Positions 20,619 through 27,105 of a stretch of 27,105 nt of DNA are shown here, piece after piece. The notes beneath the pieces are model-generated. The model was not told the origin of the DNA. It was given only the letters and a program-made list of their open reading frames with translations, and did not search any database. The position numbers and the translations under genes were made by a program. The DNA comes from a virus: IMG/VR virus record IMGVR_UViG_3300022562_000741, positions 1 through 27,105 of that record, one strand, 5' to 3'. Every line of letters begins with the position of its first letter. Positions within the stretch are counted from its first letter, which is position 1.

Positions 20619-21077
20619 ATGGCGCAACGGAAGACCGACCCGGACCAGATCGCCCGCGTCCTCGTCTATGCGGAACTGCACACCGACGAGGAAGCGGCCG
20701 AGTATTTCGGGCTCGGTGTCCGCACGATTCAGCGATACAGGAAGCGTCTCGCCGAGTCCGACGACCTGGCGGAAACTGTCGCCTATAGGGTCGCCGAGGC
20801 AAAAGGCGTCGACAACTGGGCCCAGGACGCGACGCAGACCGTTCGGTCAATGCTTGAGTTCCTGCGCCGGGCGAGTGTGGAAATGACTCCGACTCCCGAA
20901 ACCGTCATGGCCGCGGCGACGGCCCTCGGTGTGGTACTCGACGCGAAAATTGCCCTGCAACTGATTGATGCTCGGATTACAGAAATCCGTCGAACGCAGG
21001 ACTCGGCAGATCGACCGAATGCTTCGTCTTCCTTCGGTGACTGGACCGGGGACGGGCGGGCTCGGGCTACGGCCTGA
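20619..21077 (+). CDS. terS: Terminase small subunit
   Basis: This protein has 152 residues. The N-terminal helix-turn-helix (LHTDEEAAEYFGLGVRTIQRYRKRL, about residues 20-45) binds DNA. A helical oligomerisation region follows (VRSMLEFLRRASVEMTPTPETVMAAATALGVVLDAKIALQLIDARI). Position directly before the large subunit, with overlap, supports the call. It recognises the packaging site and loads the motor. Confidence 0.75.
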   Translation: MAQRKTDPDQIARVLVYAELHTDEEAAEYFGLGVRTIQRYRKRLAESDDLAETVAYRVAEAKGVDNWAQDATQTVRSMLEFLRRASVEMTPTPETVMAAATALGVVLDAKIALQLIDARITEIRRTQDSADRPNASSSFGDWTGDGRARATA

Positions 21078-22467
21078 CATCGAACTCTTGCCAGGTCCGC
21101 AGACGGCCGCGGCAGAGTCCGAGGCCGATGAAGTCCTCTACGGCGGGGCCGCAGGGGGCGGGAAGACGTACCTGCAGATCGAACGCGGCATCAACGCGCA
21201 TCGGCAGTCGATCATCTTCCGGCGCGAGGCGACGCAGGCGACCGAAATCGCGGACACGCTCGACGACCTGCTCGCCGACTGGTCGGTGTCGATCAATCAC
21301 AATACGGGCCGATGGACGATGCCCGACGGCAGGTTCGTCGAAATCGGTTCGATGCCTGGCCCCGAGAACTGGCGACGGTACAAGGGCCGACCGCACGACT
21401 TCATCGGGTTCGACGAACTCTCGGAGTTCACCCGGAAGCAATACCGTATGTCGATCCTCTGGTGCCGCACGACGCACCCCGGCCAGAGGACACGCGTGAT
21501 CGCAGGCACGAACCCGCCGACGTCAGAGGCCGAGCGATGGATTATCGAGGAATGGGCCCCGTGGCTCGACCCGAAGTTCCCCGACCCGGCCGCCCCCGGC
21601 GAACTGCGGTTCTACACATACGACGGCGACCGCCTGGTCTGGTTCAAGACGGGCGACCCGGTCGACATCGAGGGCCGCACGATCCGGCCGAAGTCGCGGA
21701 CGTTCATCCCGGCCTTCCTCGATGACAACCCGTATCTGGTCGGCACCGATTACGAGCGTCAGTTGCTCGCCCTGCCCGAAGACCTGCGGCGGATCTTCCT
21801 CGACGGGTCGTTCACGGCGGCGACGATCGACGATCCTCTGACCGTCATCCCGTCGGCCTGGATACATGCCGCTATGGATCGAAGGCCGCCGACCGGCGAC
21901 GACCGGCACCCGATCACATCAATCGGCGTCGACCCGGCCAGGGGCGGCCCCGACGAGACGGTGATCTGTATTCGCCGCGGGTACGCCGTCGACGACTCGG
22001 AACTGCTCGCATACGAGGGGACATCGACACCCGACGGGCCGTCAGTCGCGTCCCTGGTTCTGCGGTACTGTGCGCCAGGCGTCCCGGTCATCGTCGACGT
22101 CATCGGCATCGGGTCATCGGTCGTCGACTCGCTCAAGGCGAACGGCATCAACGTCGTCGCCTTCAACTCGGCCGCGGCGACAAAGAAGACCGACAAGACG
22201 GGTCGACTGCGGTTCGCGAACAAGAGGGCCGAGGCGTACTGGCGACTCCGCGAGTTACTTGACCCGAGTTCCGGGTTCGACCTGTACCTTCCAGACGACG
22301 CACACCTGGCCGCGGAACTCGCGGCCCCGAAGTTCAAGGTCACACCGAGAGGCATTCAAATCGAACCGAAGGACGCGATCAAGGAACGACTCGGTCGGTC
22401 GCCTGACAGGGCCGACGCCGTTGTGTACTCGTTCGTCGAGGCTCCCGTTCTGTTCGCAATCGTGTAA
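20968..22467 (+). CDS. terL: Terminase large subunit
   Basis: This 499-residue protein has an ATPase half with Walker A GGAAGGGKT (59-67) and Walker B with catalytic acid DFIGFDELSE (D149, E150). The RNase-H-like nuclease half shows SIGVDPARGGPD (D322), VIVDVIGIGSS (D377) and PDRADAVVYSF (D483). It packages DNA into the prohead and cuts it. The start is uncertain: TTG 20965 and ATG 20968 give a 110-nt overlap with terS, while ATG 21019 gives a shorter protein starting MLRLPSVTG. The end is firm. Confidence 0.9.
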   Translation: MLGLQKSVERRTRQIDRMLRLPSVTGPGTGGLGLRPDIELLPGPQTAAAESEADEVLYGGAAGGGKTYLQIERGINAHRQSIIFRREATQATEIADTLDDLLADWSVSINHNTGRWTMPDGRFVEIGSMPGPENWRRYKGRPHDFIGFDELSEFTRKQYRMSILWCRTTHPGQRTRVIAGTNPPTSEAERWIIEEWAPWLDPKFPDPAAPGELRFYTYDGDRLVWFKTGDPVDIEGRTIRPKSRTFIPAFLDDNPYLVGTDYERQLLALPEDLRRIFLDGSFTAATIDDPLTVIPSAWIHAAMDRRPPTGDDRHPITSIGVDPARGGPDETVICIRRGYAVDDSELLAYEGTSTPDGPSVASLVLRYCAPGVPVIVDVIGIGSSVVDSLKANGINVVAFNSAAATKKTDKTGRLRFANKRAEAYWRLRELLDPSSGFDLYLPDDAHLAAELAAPKFKVTPRGIQIEPKDAIKERLGRSPDRADAVVYSFVEAPVLFAIV

Positions 22468-22472
22468 CTGCT

Positions 22473-24734
22473 ATGGGCATCCTGAAATCCCTGTTCGCCC
22501 TCTACAGCCTGGGCAACGACGCCGTCGGACGTAGAGTACCCGACGACCTGTTCGACTCGATCACGGTGCGGAGTCGTGCGGCATACGGTGTCGCCGACCA
22601 GGGCAGGCCGACCGAGAAACAGATTCGCGACAACAACCGGGGCGTCTTCGCGGAACTCGTCAACCTGCGGGCGAAGGCGATCGGCCGTGTCATGGCCGAC
22701 GCCCAGGTCGTGCGATACCTGGCCGACGGCACCGTCATCGAGGTCGAACCGACGCATCCCTGGCAACTGCTCATTCGCAGGCCGAACCCGACACGGGCCT
22801 CGATCGACGTCTGGCGTTGGGTGTCGATCATGCGCGACTTGTCGGGCCCTGCCGACTTCGTCGTTCAGCGTGACGGCCTGCGCGTGCCGATCGGACTGCA
22901 TGAGGTCTTCCCGGTGTTCGGCCAGATGTACCCGGTCCCTGACGGCCAGGGCGGGGTCGAGCGTTGGAGATTCGAGCGTTCGGACGGGCAGACCCGATAC
23001 CTCGACGTCGATGACGTCGTTCGGATCAGGATGCCCGACCCCGTCTCGCCGTACGAGACGATGTCACTCATGGAAAAGGCGGCCTTCGAACTGGACAAAA
23101 CGACGTACGCCGATGTGTACGAGCGTGACATGCTCCGCGACGGCCGAATGCCGCCGATGGCCCTCGAAACCGATCAAGACCTCGACCCGACGCAGATCGC
23201 GCAACTGCGGTCGCAGTTCAAGACCCTGTACCAGACCGCGGGCGACGTTCAGGGCGTGCCGATCCTGCCGAACGGGCTCAAGGCGAAGACGCTCAACCTC
23301 AACGCCGCGGACCTGGGCCTTTCGTCCGGTCGCCAGTTGACGGATACACACCTGTTCTGGCTTTCAGGCATCCCTCAAGGGTACATGTCGGACACGGCAA
23401 ACCGGGCGAACGCCGACGCGGCCCAGAGGATATTCGCCCAGACGACGGTCGGGCCCGAGGCCGAGTCGATCGCCGGGCAGTTGACTATCGCGTTCGAACG
23501 CATATTCAAGTCGGTCCCTGGGGCCCTCGAAAGCATCACGCCCGATCCGGTGCCGGTCGACGAACTCGAACAGTCGATGATCGACGAACGCCGGATCAGG
23601 TCGGGCCTCGCGAGCCCGAACGAGATTCGGGAGCGTGACGGCCAGGACATGATCGAGGGCGGGAATCAGTATTTCCTTCCCCTCGGGCTCGAAGCCTATG
23701 CGGGCGAGGACATGCCCGAACCGCAACCGATCCCGCCTGCCCTGGCGGCGGCGAACAACGCCGATCCGCCCGACCAGGACGAACCGGATGACGACGACGA
23801 GAGCGATCCGGCCGACGACTCCGAACGGTCTTTTAACTCCGCGGGGCGGTCTGCCGTACAGGGTGATCCGTCCCGCATGAACGATCGCGTCGCGCAGATC
23901 CTTCGGGCCGACGGCGGCGACAAATACTGGCGGCGCGTCAAGCGTGCCCGTCGAGGTCATGAGGGGGCGGTTCAAGCGCAGGCGATCGAGAACTTCGACC
24001 GGCAGGCTGACGACGTTGTCTCGCGACTGTACGACCTGGTCGGGGATTCCCGAGGTCGTGCGGGTGCGGTTGCGCGAGGCACCGTCATCCCGCCCAGTCT
24101 GTCGGTCGAAGCCCTTTTTGACCTCGAATACTGGATTCAGTTCTACCTCGACACGTTCGCGCCCCTGACCGCCGAGGCCCTCGCGGGCGGGTACGACTTC
24201 GCTTCGATCGCCTTCGAACTGCCGGGTAACATTCCCCTCGATGCCCCTCGGGTCGTCCAGATCCTCGACGCCCTGGCCGGAAGGACGAAGACGATCCCCC
24301 TGAACACGATGTACGACCTGACGCCGGTCATCGAGGACGCGATCCGCAACCGGTCCTCGGTCGACGAACTGGCGGCCCAGATCCGAGGGTATTACGACGG
24401 CGTGAAACCCTGGCGGTCGAGGATTATCGCACAGACGACCGTGACCGGGGCGTTCGAGGCCGGGCAACTGGAAGCGTTTTACGATGCCGGGGCGACCGGG
24501 AAACAATGGTTCACGCAGAGGGACGGCCGGGTTCGTGTAGCACATCAAGACCTCGAATCGTTGACGATCCCTCTCGACCAGACCTGGACGTCTTTCGACC
24601 CTCGGAGCAAGCGCATCCCGTACGCCGAACTCCGGTTTCCTGGTGACCCCGAGGCGAACGCCCCGAACCACACGATTCAATGTCGCTGTTCGATGGTCCC
24701 GGTATTCGGTGACCTGGGCGGCGAGGATTCTTGA
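22473..24734 (+). CDS. Portal protein fused to a MuF-like head-morphogenesis domain
   Basis: This protein has 753 residues. Residues 1-410 or so are an HK97-type portal: NNRGVFAELVNLRAKAIGRV, HPWQLLIRRPNP, the conserved GIPQGYMSDTANRANADAAQRIF and SGLASPNEIRERDGQD. An acidic linker (414-452) leads to about 300 more residues. Their end has MuF/SPP1 gp7 features: RSRIIAQTTVTGAFEAGQLEAF, KQWFTQRDGRVRVAH, ELRFPGDPEA and IQCRCSMV. The portal forms the DNA entry ring, and MuF proteins are minor head proteins usually encoded separately. The start lies 5 nt after terL. No internal restart or stop was seen, so the fusion appears genuine. Confidence 0.85.
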   Translation: MGILKSLFALYSLGNDAVGRRVPDDLFDSITVRSRAAYGVADQGRPTEKQIRDNNRGVFAELVNLRAKAIGRVMADAQVVRYLADGTVIEVEPTHPWQLLIRRPNPTRASIDVWRWVSIMRDLSGPADFVVQRDGLRVPIGLHEVFPVFGQMYPVPDGQGGVERWRFERSDGQTRYLDVDDVVRIRMPDPVSPYETMSLMEKAAFELDKTTYADVYERDMLRDGRMPPMALETDQDLDPTQIAQLRSQFKTLYQTAGDVQGVPILPNGLKAKTLNLNAADLGLSSGRQLTDTHLFWLSGIPQGYMSDTANRANADAAQRIFAQTTVGPEAESIAGQLTIAFERIFKSVPGALESITPDPVPVDELEQSMIDERRIRSGLASPNEIRERDGQDMIEGGNQYFLPLGLEAYAGEDMPEPQPIPPALAAANNADPPDQDEPDDDDESDPADDSERSFNSAGRSAVQGDPSRMNDRVAQILRADGGDKYWRRVKRARRGHEGAVQAQAIENFDRQADDVVSRLYDLVGDSRGRAGAVARGTVIPPSLSVEALFDLEYWIQFYLDTFAPLTAEALAGGYDFASIAFELPGNIPLDAPRVVQILDALAGRTKTIPLNTMYDLTPVIEDAIRNRSSVDELAAQIRGYYDGVKPWRSRIIAQTTVTGAFEAGQLEAFYDAGATGKQWFTQRDGRVRVAHQDLESLTIPLDQTWTSFDPRSKRIPYAELRFPGDPEANAPNHTIQCRCSMVPVFGDLGGEDS

Positions 24735-24788
24735 ATACTGGCAACCCGTCCCGCTACCTTCACAACTGGCGAACACCGACCCGAGACG

Positions 24789-25736
24789 ATGAAAGACGAT
24801 CAGAACCCGACCGCCGAGGCGATCGACCAGGTCGAAACCGAAATGGTTCGAATCGAGTCCGTTGAAGACCTCGAACGCGAGGTCGACTGCGGGTGTGACG
24901 GCGTCCTCTGCCGGGCCGCCGACCTGGCCGCCGACGACCTGCCCGACTGGGCCCCGGCGATCGGCGAGCGTGTACGGCGCGACGTCTTCATCGAGACGCG
25001 TCGAAACAAGACGAAGGGGTCAGAGGTCGAGAACCGGACGGCCGTCATCATCAATACGGCCGACGAGGATCGACACGGCACGATCATCGACCCCTCGGGC
25101 GCACGCCTCGACAATTACAGGCGGAACCCCGCCGTCCTGATAAACCACGATCACGACCTGCTCGCGGCAGTCTCGTCGATCACGGTCCAGGGCGACAGGA
25201 TCGTCGCGAACCTCGACGATGACTCCTGGGATCACGACGATCCCCTGGTCGAGCGATGGTTCCGCAAGCTGAAAAAGGGCATCCTCAAGGCCGCGTCGAT
25301 CGGCGCGATCGTTCACGATTACGTCGTCGAACTGATCGACCCCGAGGGCGACGCGGAAGACTGGGATAACCGACGAATTCGAATCACCGACTGGGAATTG
25401 ATCGAATGGTCATTCGTCTCGGTCGGCTCGAACGCCTCTGCTCTTGTGACGCAGAGGATGATAGACCGGCAGGCGAAAGTCGCCCCCGGTGCATTCCTCG
25501 CCGACGCCTTGCCGACGGCCCCGCGTGAGATCAACCCTGTCGAGGACCGGCCGGTCGCTTCCGAGCCCGAGCCCGATCCTGACCCGGTTGCCGAGCCCGA
25601 GGCCGTCGCGAAGACGATCGCCGATGTGTCTGCACCTGCCCCCAGGAAGGCCGGGCCCGTGGAGTATGCGGCCCTGGCTCGAATTGTGGCGTCCGAAGTC
25701 CGGTCGGAACTGCAACGCCTCACGGGCAAACGATAA
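24789..25736 (+). CDS. Prohead protease (HK97/U35 type)
   Basis: This protein has 315 residues. The protease core runs RTAVIINTADEDRHGTII, LDNYRRNPAVLINHDHD (His 120/122, catalytic candidate), LKAASIGAIV (Ser 170, matching the SxG motif) and WELIEWSFVSVGSNASAL. It cleaves scaffold and capsid tails during maturation. The C-terminal 80 residues are Pro/Glu/Ala-rich with a final helix, possibly a scaffold-like tail. The N-terminal extension carries a Cys cluster (C34, C36, C41: DCGCDGVLC) that is unusual for the family. It lies between portal and capsid genes, as expected. Confidence 0.85.
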   Translation: MKDDQNPTAEAIDQVETEMVRIESVEDLEREVDCGCDGVLCRAADLAADDLPDWAPAIGERVRRDVFIETRRNKTKGSEVENRTAVIINTADEDRHGTIIDPSGARLDNYRRNPAVLINHDHDLLAAVSSITVQGDRIVANLDDDSWDHDDPLVERWFRKLKKGILKAASIGAIVHDYVVELIDPEGDAEDWDNRRIRITDWELIEWSFVSVGSNASALVTQRMIDRQAKVAPGAFLADALPTAPREINPVEDRPVASEPEPDPDPVAEPEAVAKTIADVSAPAPRKAGPVEYAALARIVASEVRSELQRLTGKR

Positions 25737-25743
25737 CAGACAC

Positions 25744-27105
25744 ATGAACCGAATTCAGACCTGGCGGATCGCGATGTTCTCGCTGTTCGCCTTCATCCTC
25801 TCGGCGTTCGTCGTGAGCGGCGGCGGGGCTCCCGATGCCCTGCAGGTCGCCGTCGACTGGTTCGCCGGATTCACCGGACACACCGACGGTCTGCTCATGG
25901 CCGCGGCCCCGATCCTGGCGGCCGTTCCCGGTGTAGTTCAGAAGACAGAACCCGAACCGACCCCGGCCGCATCCGGCGACGGTGTCGCATTCGAACCCGA
26001 CGCGATCCGGGCGATCGTTCGTGAGGTCATGGGCGAGGCAATCGGCGAACTGCGCCAGGCCCCGGCCCAGGGCGGAACGAACCCGATCGTCGAGGTCGCC
26101 GGGTCAGACGTACAGAACCGGACCCGCGTCATCGGTGACGTCGTGCCGAACTGGCAACGCCGGGCCGTCGCCCTGCTTAACCTCATGGCCGCCCGTAAGG
26201 TCGGCGACGAAAGGGTGATCGCGCAGGCGTCCCGTCGTCTGACGGAACTGAACGAGGCCGTAACCCCGCAGTTGATCGAGGCCGAGCGGAAGATGACTCG
26301 GGACATCCTGGGCCGTCGCTTTACCGGCATGGACCTCGAACGTGCGATGTCCACGCTGACGGACGGGGCGGGCGGTTTCGCTGTTCCGACCCCTATGGCC
26401 GCCGAGATTTACAACGTCACCGAGGAACACGGCCTCGGACGTCAGTATTCCCGGTCGGTCCCGGTTATGAACAAGTCCCTCGACCTGACCTCGATCGGCA
26501 CGAAGCCGACCGTATACTGGGCCGCAGAACTGGCCGACTTCACCGAGTCGAACCCGGTTCTGGTGCAGGAAGCCCTCACGCCGAGCAAGCTGACCGCCCT
26601 TATGTCCTGGTCGCGTGAACTGGACGAAGACGAGGCGGTTGCCCTGCTTCCGGTGCGAATCACCCTGATCGGCGAAGGCTTCGCGGAACAGGAAGACCTC
26701 GCGTTTTTCCAGGGCGACGGATCAACCTACGGGTCGACCCTGGGCCTCTTGAAGACGACCGGTCAGGTCACCGTGACGCAGACGGCAACGCAGACGACGC
26801 AGGCGTCGGTGTCCCTCGCGTACATGAAGCAACTGCGCGACGCTCTGACGCTTCGGCGTCGGCGCGGGGCGTCGTACTTCATGCACCCGGACATCAAGAG
26901 CCTGCTCGAAACCGAGGCGTTCGGGACTGCCGCGACGAATCTGCCGGGTATCACCCGTGCCGCGAACGGCGAAATGGATCGGATCTGGGGATACCCTGTC
27001 GTCATGTCCGAGGACATGCCCGCGACGGCCGCGGCGGCCGAGGAATACGTCGTGTTCGGCAACCCTCGCGACTATGTCATGAGGGGCGAAAAGGGCGGCA
27101 TCACG
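25744..27105 (+). CDS. Major capsid protein, HK97 fold, 3'-truncated by window edge
   Basis: The frame is open from ATG 25744 to the window end (454 codons). The HK97-type body begins near residue 200 (STLTDGAGGFAVPTPMAAEIY) and continues with WAAELADFTESNPV, SRELDEDEAVALLPV, EDLAFFQGDGSTYGS and PGITRAANGEMDRIWGYPVVMSEDMP. These are the usual markers of the family. Residues 70-200 are helical and charged, like a delta/scaffold region. Unusually, residues 10-26 form a strongly hydrophobic helix, and a second one follows at about 50-66. No ribosome binding site is visible; an internal start is possible but would be far downstream of the protease. Confidence 0.85.
   Translation, partial: MNRIQTWRIAMFSLFAFILSAFVVSGGGAPDALQVAVDWFAGFTGHTDGLLMAAAPILAAVPGVVQKTEPEPTPAASGDGVAFEPDAIRAIVREVMGEAIGELRQAPAQGGTNPIVEVAGSDVQNRTRVIGDVVPNWQRRAVALLNLMAARKVGDERVIAQASRRLTELNEAVTPQLIEAERKMTRDILGRRFTGMDLERAMSTLTDGAGGFAVPTPMAAEIYNVTEEHGLGRQYSRSVPVMNKSLDLTSIGTKPTVYWAAELADFTESNPVLVQEALTPSKLTALMSWSRELDEDEAVALLPVRITLIGEGFAEQEDLAFFQGDGSTYGSTLGLLKTTGQVTVTQTATQTTQASVSLAYMKQLRDALTLRRRRGASYFMHPDIKSLLETEAFGTAATNLPGITRAANGEMDRIWGYPVVMSEDMPATAAAAEEYVVFGNPRDYVMRGEKGGIT

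Noticed and set aside
23364-24776. 470-codon minus-strand ORF antisense to the portal gene
   Set aside because: It is an Arg/Gly/Asp/Val-rich shadow of a strongly supported portal-MuF gene; long antisense frames are expected from this codon usage.

Overview
The window is part of the genome of a tailed double-stranded DNA phage (Caudoviricetes, HK97-type capsid). It is clearly GC-rich. Genes are packed tightly, with ATGA or TGACATG junctions, in two opposed blocks, and there is no ribosomal RNA, canonical tRNA or host housekeeping gene. The host cannot be named from the sequence. Most start codons lack a recognisable Shine-Dalgarno sequence, and the fibre repeats are of a kind often seen in uncultivated aquatic phages. 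No integrase or canonical lysogeny repressor is visible.

Layout. (1) Positions 1-8794, plus strand, hold the end of a late region. It starts with a truncated structural protein broken by a 28-bp tandem duplication, followed by two small virion-type proteins and a 1391-residue modular tail-fibre protein. Then come a SAM-methyltransferase-like protein, a propeller-like protein with a C-terminal IGKV repeat, a small conserved-looking phage protein and two small membrane/coiled-coil proteins (lysis candidates). A perfect GC hairpin at 8782-8808 ends this block against the convergent minus-strand block. (2) Positions 8817-20068, minus strand, hold about 25 early genes. They include a DnaA-domain-IV-like protein, several winged-helix, XRE and ribbon-helix-helix regulators, a PAPS-reductase-like enzyme and a replication initiator/loader with iteron-like repeats inside it. 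A recombination group follows (NinB-like, gp2.5-like ssDNA-binding protein, PD-(D/E)XK nuclease), along with a CxxC zinc protein and an unexpected seven-helix membrane protein carrying the full alkaline-ceramidase/CREST active-site pattern. (3) Positions 20069-20299 are a divergent control region with a plausible rightward promoter and an inverted repeat. (4) Positions 20300-27105, plus strand, hold the packaging and head genes: a small protein, small and large terminase subunits, a portal fused to a MuF-like domain, a prohead protease and a major capsid protein cut by the window edge. No tape-measure, tail-tube or endolysin gene is in view.

How it works together. The leftward block reads as replication, recombination and regulation. 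The rightward block packages DNA, builds the head and, beyond the window, presumably runs through tail genes to the fibre and lysis region at the left end; this order would fit a circular or circularly permuted genome. The most unusual signals are: two identical 55-bp repeats that fold into an acceptor-plus-T-arm tRNA-like minihelix between early genes; a GACTCCAC-type element placed just before starts of early genes that have a real intergenic gap; the CREST hydrolase; the hydrophobic N-terminus of the capsid ORF; and the iteron array inside the replication gene.
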